Positions 51,697 to 59,708 of a DNA stretch of 64,000 nt are shown here, piece by piece (the stretch's first letter is position 1; the number at the start of each line of letters is the position of its first letter). The DNA is from Halosimplex halobium. GTDB taxonomy: Archaea > Halobacteriota > Halobacteria > Halobacteriales > Haloarculaceae. The DNA is taken from positions 62,001-126,000 of the forward strand of contig NZ_JBLKNX010000005.1 of NCBI RefSeq assembly GCF_051414055.1, written 5' to 3'. The position numbers were made by a program, and so were the translations under genes. Below the pieces are notes generated by a model. That model was not told where the DNA came from. It was given only the letters and a program-made list of their open reading frames with translations, and did not search any database.

Positions 51697-51778
51697 ATAC
51701 GGATTATTGCAAGACATTCCAGGATCGACCGCACGCAGTCGTGCGGTCGACCCGGTAAACGCTTGCAATAATCCGTAT
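51697..51778. repeat. 82-bp nested palindromic element, copy 2
   Basis: Same outer 17-bp arms as copy 1 at 11181-11262, and same length. Differences are A for T just after the left arm, CCAGG for CCGGG, GACCC for GAACC, and the central loop CAGT for ACTG. It lies 11 bp after the VOC stop and 73 bp before the aldo/keto reductase start, between same-strand genes. Confidence 0.8.
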
Positions 51779-51851
51779 CAGTCGGGCCCGGACGACCCGA
51801 GCCTGGTTCCGGGAAACCAACCACTAAGCGAGCGGCGCCCTAGCGGCCGGT

Positions 51852-52859
51852 ATGGAGTACGTCCGACTCGGGGAGACCGGCCTGCAGGTCTCGCCCGTCT
51901 GTCTCGGGACGTGGCGCTTCGGGAAGGAACACGACGGCGTCGTCGAGACGGGCCGCGAGGAGGCCCACGAACTGCTCGACGCCTACGCCGAGCGCGGGGG
52001 TAACTTCATCGACACCGCCAACGGCTACGGCGGCGGCGACTCCGAGCGGTGGATCGGCGAGTGGCTCGAAGACGAGGACCGCGAGGACTACGTGATCGCC
52101 TCGAAGTGCTTCTGGTCGACGGTCTCGCGCTTCCAGGAGAACCTCTCGAAGAAGAACGTCCGCGCCGAGGTCGAGGGCTCGCTCGACCGGCTGGGCACGG
52201 ACTACCTGGACATCCTCTACCTGCACCGCTTCGACGACGAGACACCCATCGAGCACACCTTGCGGGCGGTCGACGACCTCGTCAGCGAGGGGAAGGTCCA
52301 CTACGTCGGCATCTCGACGTGTGACGCCTGGAAGCTCACGAAGGGCCTCTGGAAGGCCGACGTGAACAACTACGAGGCCTTCTCCGTCACCCAGCCACTC
52401 TTTCACGCCGCCTACTACGAGGACGTGGCCGAGTACCTGGACGTGTGCGCCGACCAGAACCTCGCGGTCTGCCCGTACTCGCCGCTGGCCGGCGGCTTCC
52501 TCACCGGGAAGTACGAGCGCGTCGGCGACGGCACCTACGACCTCGACGCCGACGAGGGGACCCGCGCCGACCTCGACCCGATGTTCGAGGACTGGTACGT
52601 CTCCGAGCGCGGCTGGCACGTCCTCGACGCGGTTCGGGAGGTCGCCGACGAGGTCGACGCCTCGCCCGCGCAGGTGGCACTCCGGTGGCTGATGGACCAG
52701 CGGGAGTTCGACTGTGTGCCCATCGTCGGGGCTCGTACGGTGGAGCAACTGGACGAGAATATGGGCGCGGTGGACGTGTCCATCTCCGACGAACAGTTCG
52801 ACCGCATCTTCGAGGCGCGGTACGACGACGAGGGGGAGCTGTACAGGACGAACGCGTAG
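51852..52859 (+). CDS. Aldo/keto reductase, 335 aa
   Basis: TIM-barrel AKR. The tetrad is visible: Asp and Tyr in FIDTANGYGGG (about residues 52-58), Lys in VIASKCF (about 82), and His in ILYLHRFD (about 122). The C-terminal VPIVGARTVEQLDEN binds NADP(H). It reduces aldehydes or ketones. MEYVRLGETGLQVSPVCLGT is a standard AKR N-terminus. The palindromic element lies just upstream of its promoter region. Confidence 0.93.
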   Translation: MEYVRLGETGLQVSPVCLGTWRFGKEHDGVVETGREEAHELLDAYAERGGNFIDTANGYGGGDSERWIGEWLEDEDREDYVIASKCFWSTVSRFQENLSKKNVRAEVEGSLDRLGTDYLDILYLHRFDDETPIEHTLRAVDDLVSEGKVHYVGISTCDAWKLTKGLWKADVNNYEAFSVTQPLFHAAYYEDVAEYLDVCADQNLAVCPYSPLAGGFLTGKYERVGDGTYDLDADEGTRADLDPMFEDWYVSERGWHVLDAVREVADEVDASPAQVALRWLMDQREFDCVPIVGARTVEQLDENMGAVDVSISDEQFDRIFEARYDDEGELYRTNA

Positions 52860-52879
52860 GGGACAGCGCGTTCAGTTCG

Positions 52880-53110
52880 TCACTCGACGGCGTCTATCAC
52901 GCCTTCTACCAACACGATGACGCCCTGAAGAGCGACGACGAGCCCAGCGAAGAGGGAAACGATCCAGACAGCGGCCCCGGCGAGGACGGCATCACCTCCG
53001 CTGGTGCCCCCTAGCCCCGTAACGACGCTACCAAGACTGCCGATCAGCACTCCCGCAGTGATACGCGCCGCTGCGCGGACACGGAGGCCGATAGATTCCC
53101 CTGCATCCAT
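52880..53110 (-). CDS. Small membrane protein, hypothetical, 76 aa
   Basis: Two hydrophobic segments: AARITAGVLIGSLGSVVTGL and AVLAGAAVWIVSLFAGLVVALQ, with short loops and an acidic end (EGVIDAVE). The start at 53110 (MDAGESIGLR) was chosen; a longer 100-codon frame adds an unlikely N-terminus. Third-position composition is less GC-rich than neighbours. It converges with the aldo/keto reductase, 20 bp away. Function unknown. Confidence 0.5.
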   Translation of the reverse strand: MDAGESIGLRVRAAARITAGVLIGSLGSVVTGLGGTSGGDAVLAGAAVWIVSLFAGLVVALQGVIVLVEGVIDAVE

Positions 53111-53234
53111 GGCGAAAACCGGTCCGAGGGAAATGAAAATGTTTCTGATTCTACTGCTGGCGCTGTAGCCCGTACCGAGCACCGAGACGACCCGGAGCCC
53201 GCAGGCTTATCCGTCGGGCACTGTTCCGGACGGT

Positions 53235-53705
53235 ATGGCTATTTCAACGGGCGACACCGTGACCATCGAGTACACAGGACGACTGGACGACGGCAGCGTC
53301 TTCGACACGTCGCTGGAGTCCGTCGCCGAGGAGGAGGGACTCACCGAGAACCAGCCCGACCGCGACTACCAGCCGCTCACCGTCGAGATCGGCTCGGGCC
53401 GCATCATCGAGGGGCTCGAAGACGGCCTGGTCGGCATGGAGGCCGGCGAGGAGGACACCGTCGAGATCGAACCCGAACAGGCGTACGGCGAGCGCACCGA
53501 CGACCGCGTCGTCGAGTACGGCGCCGACGAGTTCGCGGAGATGCTCGGCGGTCGCGAGGTCGAAGAGGGGCTGGAGATCCAGACCGAGGAGGGCCTCCCC
53601 GGCGAGGTCGTCGACGCCGACGACGAGACGGTCACAGTCGACTTCAACCACGAACTCGCCGGCGAGGCGCTGACCTTCGAGGTCGAAGTCGTCGCCGTCG
53701 AGTAA
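53235..53705 (+). CDS. FKBP-type peptidyl-prolyl isomerase (SlyD-like), 156 aa
   Basis: FKBP fold with an inserted flap (IF) domain, as in SlyD and archaeal long-type FKBPs. GDTVTIEYTGRLDDGSVFDT is the N-terminal FKBP core, RIIEGLEDGLVGMEAGEED continues it, and the IF domain spans about residues 80-130 (YGERTDDRVVEYGADEFAEM region). It catalyses proline isomerisation and acts as a chaperone. The C-terminal His-rich metal tail of bacterial SlyD is absent. Confidence 0.93.
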   Translation: MAISTGDTVTIEYTGRLDDGSVFDTSLESVAEEEGLTENQPDRDYQPLTVEIGSGRIIEGLEDGLVGMEAGEEDTVEIEPEQAYGERTDDRVVEYGADEFAEMLGGREVEEGLEIQTEEGLPGEVVDADDETVTVDFNHELAGEALTFEVEVVAVE

Positions 53706-53797
53706 CCGCCGCTTTTCGCCGTAGGCGCGTAATAAACTCCCACATTCTCGCCGTTATACGGGATATAACAACGGTAGGTGGGATGGTACCACTGGGC

Positions 53798-53968
53798 ATG
53801 GTCGAGACCGACAACCGGAACCTCCGGGGGGAGACGCTCGGCGCGTGTCCGAGCTGCGACGTGATGATCCCGACGGCGAACCTGCTGATCCGCTACGATT
53901 CGGAGGGGAGCTGGCCGAAACTCTTCGCCGAGTGTCCGAACTGCGGGGACCCGGTCCACCCGGAGTGA
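53798..53968 (+). CDS. Small double-CxxC zinc-binding protein, 56 aa
   Basis: GACPSCDVMIPTANLLIRYD and FAECPNCGDPVHPE give two CxxC knuckles, about 30 residues apart. The start at 53798 (MVETDNRN) was chosen over 53783 because the ATATAA box at 53763-53768 is about 30 nt upstream, where a leaderless transcript would begin. The stop overlaps the GTG of the next small gene (GTGA), so the two zinc proteins are coexpressed. Function unknown. Confidence 0.7.
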   Translation: MVETDNRNLRGETLGACPSCDVMIPTANLLIRYDSEGSWPKLFAECPNCGDPVHPE

Positions 53969-54120
53969 TCGCGGTGAGCCTGTTCGCCTCGCTGGTCGCG
54001 CGCAGCGACGCCGGGACCGTCGTCGCCGAGTGTCGGCGCTGCGGCACCACCGTCGACCCCGACACGTCCGTCTGCGGGACCTGCGACTCGGAGGGCATCG
54101 TCCGGTACGACATCGACTGA
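53965..54120 (+). CDS. Small CxxC zinc-ribbon protein, 51 aa
   Basis: A GTG start within a 4-bp overlap opens a frame with a short hydrophobic start (SLFASLVAR) and then VAECRRCGTTVDP and VCGTCDSEGIVRYDID. Cys23/Cys26 and Cys37/Cys40 are spaced as in zinc ribbons. The coupling to the preceding zinc protein suggests a functional pair. The frame is open further upstream, but the coupled GTG is the simplest start. Confidence 0.6.
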   Translation: MIAVSLFASLVARSDAGTVVAECRRCGTTVDPDTSVCGTCDSEGIVRYDID

Positions 54121-54150
54121 TCGGCGCCGGAATCCGACAGCCCCCGTTCC

Positions 54151-55155
54151 TCAGCCGTCGAACGCCGCGACGAACGACCGCGTCGAGTCGCGCCACGCCG
54201 CGATTATCTCGTCGTCGTTCTCGCTGTCGTAGTCGTCGATCGCGTCGCGCCGTTCGAGGTCGTCGATCGTCCGCTCGACGCCCTCGCGGAAGGGGACGGT
54301 GTACTCGAAGTCCAGGTCCCGTTTCGCCTTGCTGTTGTCGAAGACCGTCGAGTACTGGAAGTGGTCGACCAGCGGGTCCGTCCGGTCAGGGACCGCCGCG
54401 ACGAGCTTGTCGGTCGGGATGTAGACGAGGTCTGGCTCCGGTGCGTCCATGGCGTCGGCGACGTACTCGTGGTACTGGTTCCAGGAGATGACCTCCTCGC
54501 TGGTGACGTGGTAGGCCTCACCGTAGGCGGTCTCGTTGCCGATGGCCGCCACGAACGCGCCCGCGACATCGTCGCGGTGGCAGGGCCCCCACAGCGTCGC
54601 GCCGTCGCCGTGGACGATGACGGGCTCGCCCTTCCGCACGCGGTCGAGGTAGTAGGTCCCCCAGCCCATCGTGTGGATGACCGGGCCGCCCTCGCCGTAG
54701 GTGCTCCACGGCCGGATCACCGTCGTCGCGAAGGCGTCGCCGTGAGCGTCGAAGAAGACGTCCTCGCACTCGGCCTTGTCGGCGCCGTAGTCGCTGACCG
54801 GCGGTTCACGGGGGGCGTCTTCCGTCGCGGGGTTGGCGTCCAGCGGCCGGTGGTACACGTCGACCGTCGAGCAGAAGACGAACTGCTCGACGCCCGCGAA
54901 GGCCTCGACGGCGCTCCGGGCCTGGTCCGGCGAGAAACACACCATGTCGACGACGACCTCGGGGTCGACCTCGGCGGCCACCTCTGCCAGCCGTTCGTCG
55001 TCGTTGCGGTCCCCGTGGACGTGTGAGACTGCCTCGGGCAAGTCCGCGTCGGTCTCGCCGCGGTGGAACGCGGTCACGTCGTGGCCGGCGTCGACCGCCT
55101 GGCGTGCGATGCCGGTGCTTATCAGCCCGGTGCCGCCGATGATGAGAACGTCCAT
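54151..55155 (-). CDS. NAD-dependent epimerase/dehydratase (extended SDR), 334 aa
   Basis: The N-terminus MDVLIIGGTGLISTGIARQ has the GxxGxxxxG cofactor motif. The catalytic Tyr-Lys is in SDYGADKAECE (about residues 118-128) with Thr/Ser in FCSTVDVYH. The C-terminal region matches epimerase-type substrate domains that act on nucleotide sugars or, in some relatives, RNA-binding CSP41-like proteins. Substrate is not assignable. It lies divergent from the P450 gene with 122 bp between starts. Confidence 0.88.
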   Translation of the reverse strand: MDVLIIGGTGLISTGIARQAVDAGHDVTAFHRGETDADLPEAVSHVHGDRNDDERLAEVAAEVDPEVVVDMVCFSPDQARSAVEAFAGVEQFVFCSTVDVYHRPLDANPATEDAPREPPVSDYGADKAECEDVFFDAHGDAFATTVIRPWSTYGEGGPVIHTMGWGTYYLDRVRKGEPVIVHGDGATLWGPCHRDDVAGAFVAAIGNETAYGEAYHVTSEEVISWNQYHEYVADAMDAPEPDLVYIPTDKLVAAVPDRTDPLVDHFQYSTVFDNSKAKRDLDFEYTVPFREGVERTIDDLERRDAIDDYDSENDDEIIAAWRDSTRSFVAAFDG

Positions 55156-55277
55156 GGGTCATCCATGGCGACGCCGGGGATAAAACGTCGCCTCGCGGAA
55201 GCCCCAACCGCGAGCGCGGCGGCCCGGCCGACGGCCCTGCGACAGGTTTTCCTCCCGGGGGCTCGCCACCCGCAGGT

Positions 55278-56693
55278 ATGAGCGACGCCCGTGGGGACCG
55301 GGGGGAGGGGACGGCCGAGTCGGCCGGGACAGCCGAGTCGACCGGGTCGGTCGGGTCGGCCGGCGACACGCCGCCGTCGCCGCCGGGGTTGCCCGTCGTC
55401 GGGCACACGCACCGCTACGCCCGCGACCCGTTCGAATTCGTCGACTGGGCGACCGACCGCGCCGGCGACTGCCTGCTGGCACGCGTCCTCGGCGAGGGCG
55501 ACCTCTGCGTGCTGGCCCACCCCGACCACGTCGAGCGCGCCCTGGTGAGCGACCGCGACGCCTTCACCAAGGGCGACGTGTTCACGGTCGCGTTCGGGCA
55601 GAACCTCCTGTCGGTCGAGGGCGACCAGTGGGAGCGCCAGCACGACGCCGTCCGGGAGTTCTTCTACCCGGGGAAGGTCCGCGGCTACGCCGAGGAGATG
55701 GCCGCGCTGACCGAGCGCCGGGTCGACCGCTGGGCCGACGGCGACCGCGTCTCGCTGCACGACGAACTGCGGGCGCTCGCGCTGGAGAACCTCTTCGCGA
55801 CGCTGTTCGCCCGCCGGCTGGACCTCGACGGCGACGAGGAACTCCGGCGGGCCGCCTCGGACCTGAACCTCTGGTTCAAGCCCACCTCGTGGGCGCTGCC
55901 GGAGTGGGTGCCGACGCCGGCCCGCCGCCGGTTCGCCCGCGCCCGGGAGACGCTCGACGCCGAGGCGCGGCGGCTGCTCGCGGAGCGGGAGGCGGCGGTC
56001 GCGGCCGACGACGAGTCCGTCGGCGAGGACCTGCTCTCGACGCTCGTCGCGCTGCGGGACCGCGGCGACGCCGACCTCTCCGACGCGGAGATCGCCGACC
56101 AGGTGGCCGGCTTCATCTTCGCCGGCCACGACACGACCGCGCTGGCGATGACCTACGCCCTCCACCTGCTCGGCACCCACCCCGAGGTCCGCGAGCGGTT
56201 CCACGCCGAACTCGACGACGTGCTCGGCACGGGCCCCGGCGCCGACCGCCCCTCGTTCGACGACCTGCGGGACCTCGACGTGACCGAGCGGGTCTTCCTG
56301 GAGGCGCTGCGGCTCTACCCGCCGGTCCACACGATCCCGCGGGTGACCGCCAGGGACGTGTCCGTCGACGGCTACCGGCTCCCCGAGGGGACGACGACCC
56401 ACCTCTCGGTCGTCTCGATACACCGCGACGAGCGCTTCTACGACGACCCCGGGGCGTTCCGGCCGTCGCGCTGGCGGGACGCGGACCCGCAGTCGAAGGG
56501 CTACGCGTTCGTCCCGTTCGGCGCGGGCCCCCGGGACTGTATCGGCCGGCGCTTCGCGATGCTGGAAGCCCGACTCGCGCTCGCGACGATCGGGCGGCGC
56601 TACCGGCTCGACCCGCTCGCCGACCTCGAACTCGACCCGCAGATGACGACCCAGCCCGCCGACGGCGTGCCCGCGCGGGTCGTCGAACGCTGA
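55278..56693 (+). CDS. Cytochrome P450, 471 aa
   Basis: P450 monooxygenase. The I-helix oxygen-activation motif is FAGHDTTALAM (about residue 288), ExxR is in FLEALRLYP (about 350), and the heme-thiolate loop is PFGAGPRDCIGRRFAML (about 413-430). The first 35 residues are Ser/Gly/Thr-rich with no membrane anchor, so it is probably soluble. Similar haloarchaeal P450s exist; their substrates, perhaps isoprenoid or fatty acyl compounds, are unproven. No ferredoxin or reductase gene adjoins. Confidence 0.93.
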   Translation: MSDARGDRGEGTAESAGTAESTGSVGSAGDTPPSPPGLPVVGHTHRYARDPFEFVDWATDRAGDCLLARVLGEGDLCVLAHPDHVERALVSDRDAFTKGDVFTVAFGQNLLSVEGDQWERQHDAVREFFYPGKVRGYAEEMAALTERRVDRWADGDRVSLHDELRALALENLFATLFARRLDLDGDEELRRAASDLNLWFKPTSWALPEWVPTPARRRFARARETLDAEARRLLAEREAAVAADDESVGEDLLSTLVALRDRGDADLSDAEIADQVAGFIFAGHDTTALAMTYALHLLGTHPEVRERFHAELDDVLGTGPGADRPSFDDLRDLDVTERVFLEALRLYPPVHTIPRVTARDVSVDGYRLPEGTTTHLSVVSIHRDERFYDDPGAFRPSRWRDADPQSKGYAFVPFGAGPRDCIGRRFAMLEARLALATIGRRYRLDPLADLELDPQMTTQPADGVPARVVER

Positions 56694-56874
56694 CCCGGCC
56701 GACGCCGCACCGGGAGCGCGAACCGCGGCCGCGTTCGTCCACGGCGTTCCCGACACGGGACCGCCATTTTTCCGGACACACGAGCTCTCCCGCCGGAGTG
56801 AAACTGCGTGAAATCGGCTGAAATCGAGCTAGCGACGACCCCGGTTTAGGAGGGTGGCGCCCGGCGTATCCGGT

Positions 56875-57156
56875 ATGACAGCCACGAGCCGGATCCCGGA
56901 AGATACCCCCATCGCGCGCACCGCCGTCGGCGACGACGAGGAGGCGACCGACGCGCTCCTCAGGGCCGCAAGACGCGCCCACGTCGACCTCGACGGGCCC
57001 GACCCGCAGCTGTACGACCAGATCGACGCCGGCGCGCTCGACAACCTGACCGCCCACAACCGGGCGAACGAGGGGTCCGGGGAGTTCGTCCTCGTCGTCG
57101 GCCTCTGGGACCGCACGTTCGTCGTCCGCCCCGACGCCGTCGAAGTGTACCCCTGA
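56875..57156 (+). CDS. HalOD1-like output-domain protein, 93 aa
   Basis: LYDQIDAGALDNLTAHNRAN followed by EFVLVVGLWDRTFVVRPDAV has the second half of the HalOD1 pattern (helix with Asp-Pro/Ala-Leu-Asp, then two strands). The N-terminal half is more divergent. The start was set at 56875 (MTATSRIP). Probable stand-alone output or regulatory domain, function unproven. The 181-bp gap before it shows no gene. Confidence 0.7.
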   Translation: MTATSRIPEDTPIARTAVGDDEEATDALLRAARRAHVDLDGPDPQLYDQIDAGALDNLTAHNRANEGSGEFVLVVGLWDRTFVVRPDAVEVYP

Positions 57157-57242
57157 CCTCGCGGTCCGTCCCCGCCGGTGTGTCCCGGTCGGCCGCCCCC
57201 GTAGAACGTAAGGTGTTTGCGAGGCCCCGCCTGAGAAGTGGT

Positions 57243-57572
57243 ATGAGCCTCGACGACCTGCAGGACGACGTGCAGCGCGAGTACAGCGACCTCGACGAGC
57301 GGCTGTCCGTCGAGACCGACCGCGAGACGCGCAACGAGCTCGCGATGCTGCTGGCCGCGCTGGACACCGACGACCCCGACGAACTCGTCCGCCGTGGGAT
57401 CCACATGCTGTTCCGGAGCGCCGTCGAGACCGGCAACCTCGACTTCCACCTCCGCACCGAGTACGACGTGACCTACGACGAGTACCTCTCGGGCATGACC
57501 TTCGACGAGATGACCGGCGCCGACCAGTTCCCCCAGTCCGGCGACCCCGACGACCGCCGCTACCAGTTCTGA
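57243..57572 (+). CDS. Hypothetical acidic haloarchaeal protein, 109 aa
   Basis: A helical protein: MSLDDLQDDVQREYSDLDER, then RNELAMLLAALDTDDPDELV, a segment HMLFRSAVETGNLDFHLRTE and the C-terminal YLSGMTFDEMTGADQFPQSG. The pattern is consistent with a conserved haloarchaeal hypothetical, but no family name is certain. The ATG at 57243 follows a TTTGCGAG-like AT patch by about 30 nt; a 21-codon upstream extension was rejected. Confidence 0.65.
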   Translation: MSLDDLQDDVQREYSDLDERLSVETDRETRNELAMLLAALDTDDPDELVRRGIHMLFRSAVETGNLDFHLRTEYDVTYDEYLSGMTFDEMTGADQFPQSGDPDDRRYQF

Positions 57573-57649
57573 CACTCCGGGTTCCGACTCCGCTCACCCG
57601 ACTGGCCCGGGTGCGGACGCTCGACATCTCGGAGTAGAAGACCGCCGAT

Positions 57650-58156
57650 TCAGAGCAGGAGGACGCCGACCATCGCGACGAGGACGCCGGCGGTCAGTAG
57701 CACCTGGAGGACGCTGGAGGTGAGCATCCCCAGCAGGGTCACGCCGGCGGCGTGGGCGCTCTCCTCGAGTTCGCCCCCGTCGGCCAGTTCCATGAGGAAC
57801 ACGGTGCCGGCGGTCCCGAGGAGGAACCCGATCGGGCCCCACACGAGGCCGACGAGGCCGACGAGGGTGGCGACGACGGTCGTCCGGGTCGAGGCGCCGC
57901 CGGCCTTCGCCGAGACGGCGCCGGCGAGCCAGTCGGTCGCGATCGCGATCAGGGCGACGAACAGCAGCCCCGAGAGGACGAAGACGTTCGGTTCGGCGAA
58001 GCCGCTGCCCCACCAGTAGACGACGACGCCGGCGAGCGAGAGGATCCCCCCCGGGACCAGCGGGGTGACGCTGCCGACGACGCCGCCGACCAGGAGGACG
58101 AACGCGACGATCACGAACAGGTCGACGGGGAGGGCTTCCAGCGCGGGGAGTTGCAT
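57650..58156 (-). CDS. DUF456-family membrane protein, 168 aa
   Basis: Four to five membrane helices with the DUF456 arrangement: LFVIVAFVLLVGGVVGSVTP, PLVPGGILSLAGVVVYWW, then DWLAGAVSAKAGGASTRT in a loop, and GLVWGPIGFLLGTAGTVFLM. Function of the family is unknown. The start codon lies right at the left end of a TnpB element. On the minus strand tmcA lies upstream beyond that element, so the insertion probably separated this gene from its former promoter or operon. Confidence 0.85.
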   Translation of the reverse strand: MQLPALEALPVDLFVIVAFVLLVGGVVGSVTPLVPGGILSLAGVVVYWWGSGFAEPNVFVLSGLLFVALIAIATDWLAGAVSAKAGGASTRTTVVATLVGLVGLVWGPIGFLLGTAGTVFLMELADGGELEESAHAAGVTLLGMLTSSVLQVLLTAGVLVAMVGVLLL

Positions 58157-58220
58157 CCTCTAGATATAAGCAAGCTCTGCCCTTTAGGCTGGGGGTGTAT
58201 GCGCTCGAAAATCTGTGCAG

Positions 58221-58364
58221 TCATTCCGACAGTGGGCCATCGGTGTCCAACGCTTTTGTTCCTTGTAGAACGAGCCCGCGCCACGTCAGACCGTGTGCGT
58301 CTTTCACGTCGCTCAATCGTTCGTACTCGTCTTCGTTCACTTCGATGCTCAGGTTTGTAATCGT
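58221..58364 (-). pseudogene. Small divergent ORF of the TnpB element, start codon replaced by ACG
   Basis: The 47-codon frame reads ITNLSIEVNEDEYERLSDVK, then AHGLTWRGLVLQGTKALDTD, resembling a small antitoxin or ribbon-helix-helix-like protein. The codon at the expected start (58362-58364) is ACG where ATG would fit, and a stop lies just upstream in frame. Either translation begins at an internal GTG (58340) or the gene is inactivated. It is divergent from tnpB; a 52-bp shared spacer has ATTGGT/ACCAAT inverted repeats. Confidence 0.45.
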
Positions 58365-58416
58365 AGATGTTTAGTAATTGGTTGCTTTTAACTATTACCA
58401 ATCCTAATAGTTGTGT

Positions 58417-59694
58417 GTGAGCGCGACCGCCACGAAAACGCTCGAAGCCACGCTCGCGCCACCCACGGCACACAAGGAGCGACGGCTTCAGCGCACAGTG
58501 GCAACGTATCGCCGTGCCCTCGAAGACGCATTCGAGAGCGGTGCAGAAACGCAAACAGCGGTCAACGATGTCGTGACGCCGTACACGCTCACGTCCTACG
58601 CCAAGGACGCGCTCAAGTCCTACGTTCCACAACTCCGCGAGACGTACAACGCGTCGGAAGTGGACAACGACCACCCTGTTCGATTCACCAATCGTGGGTG
58701 GTGTCTCGACCACTCCGAAGACCGCGAGCACGAGTTCTGCTGGCGTGTTCCACAAGCAGGGCGTGGCAACGCCTTCTGGATTCCGCTCCGCATCAATCCA
58801 GCCCAACGCGAGTTGTGGCATGACCTGTTCGACGGCGACGTATCGGTCGGTGAGTTTCGATTGCAAGAACACCGCACTACCTGGGTGTTGCATGTAACCG
58901 TCGAGTACAAGATCGCAGATCCAGACGAACCAGACAACCCAACAGTAGTCGGGTTCGATATCGGTGAATCCAAACTCTTGACGGGCTGTGCCTGTCAAGA
59001 CGGTACTCCAACCCAACCCATGCTGTTCGATGGCGGGCGGGCACGACAGCTCCGCAAAGAAATGTTCACGACCCTCCGTCGTCTGCAAGAACGTGATGCC
59101 GACTGGCGGATCGACGAACGTTTTGACTACTATCAGAACGCCTTGACGGATATTATCGAGAAGGCGTCTCGGCAGGCTGTGGAATACGCACAGCAATTCG
59201 AAAACCCTGTTATCGCGCTTGAAGACCTGTCGTACATTCGCGAGCAACTGGACTATGGTAAGTGGATGAATCGGCGTCTCCACCCGTGGGCGTTCGCACG
59301 GCTCACATCTCGAATCGAGGATAAAGCCCTCGACGCAGGGATACCTGTTCAGTTCGTGGATCCCGCCTACACCAGCCAAACGTGCCACGCCTGCGGACAC
59401 ATCGGTTCGCGTAGTTCGCAGGCGCAGTTCCGCTGTACGAACACCGACTGTTGGGTGACGGAGTACCAAGCAGACATTAACGCGAGTGTGAACATCGCAA
59501 ATCGCGTCAACCCGTGGGGAGAGAGGTGCGCATTGAAACCGCACACCGATGACTCACTTCGGGATGGGAGCGCCCGTGACAGCGCCACAGGACACTGCGA
59601 GCAGAGTCAGCAATCCCGACAGACGACGCTCGCGGACTTCAGTTCTGAAACCTCCGACGATGAGGCTGCCCTTGTAGGAAGCCCCGTCCTCTAG
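58417..59694 (+). CDS. tnpB: TnpB, IS1341-type RNA-guided endonuclease, 425 aa
   Basis: RuvC-like nuclease ancestral to Cas12. The catalytic Asp is in VVGFDIGESKLL (about residue 186), Glu in IALEDLSYIRE (about 272) and Asp in YQADINASVNIA (about 354). The zinc finger CHACGHIG...CTNTDC lies between the last two. All key residues are intact, so activity is expected. TnpB is guided by a transcript from its own 3' end and cuts next to a transposon-adjacent motif, favouring element retention. A GTG start at 58417 was chosen over TTG at 58411; TTTTAACTA lies about 28 nt upstream. Confidence 0.93.
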   Translation: MSATATKTLEATLAPPTAHKERRLQRTVATYRRALEDAFESGAETQTAVNDVVTPYTLTSYAKDALKSYVPQLRETYNASEVDNDHPVRFTNRGWCLDHSEDREHEFCWRVPQAGRGNAFWIPLRINPAQRELWHDLFDGDVSVGEFRLQEHRTTWVLHVTVEYKIADPDEPDNPTVVGFDIGESKLLTGCACQDGTPTQPMLFDGGRARQLRKEMFTTLRRLQERDADWRIDERFDYYQNALTDIIEKASRQAVEYAQQFENPVIALEDLSYIREQLDYGKWMNRRLHPWAFARLTSRIEDKALDAGIPVQFVDPAYTSQTCHACGHIGSRSSQAQFRCTNTDCWVTEYQADINASVNIANRVNPWGERCALKPHTDDSLRDGSARDSATGHCEQSQQSRQTTLADFSSETSDDEAALVGSPVL

Positions 59695-59708
59695 GGCGGG
59701 CGAGGATG
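59560..59708 (+). ncRNA. Candidate reRNA (omega RNA) overlapping the tnpB 3' end
   Basis: TnpB guides normally derive from a sense transcript overlapping the 3' end of tnpB and running to the element's right end; sense-overlapping transcripts at IS1341-type genes have been reported in Halobacterium. Here the last coding codons pass through a hairpin at 59683-59700 just before the right boundary. The 5' limit given is a guess; the guide would start at the tmcA side of the boundary. Confidence 0.35.

Larger units (their letters stand above)
58157..59708. mobile_element. IS1341/IS605-type TnpB element without tnpA
   Basis: An AT-richer island of about 1.55 kb holds tnpB, a divergent 47-codon frame and subterminal hairpin-like ends. 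The right end carries CCCGTCCT/AGGGCGGG (59683-59700), which overlaps the tnpB stop. The left end near 58167-58192 has AGCTCTGCCC...GGCTGGGG. It is framed exactly by the DUF456 start (58156) and tmcA stop (59709). No TnpA (Y1 transposase) is present, so it depends on a transposase elsewhere. Precise termini are inferred. Confidence 0.75.

Noticed and set aside
58111..59544. A 477-codon minus-strand frame antisense to tnpB
   Set aside because: It is opposite an intact TnpB with conserved RuvC and zinc residues. The frame lacks domains and spans the element boundary into DUF456.
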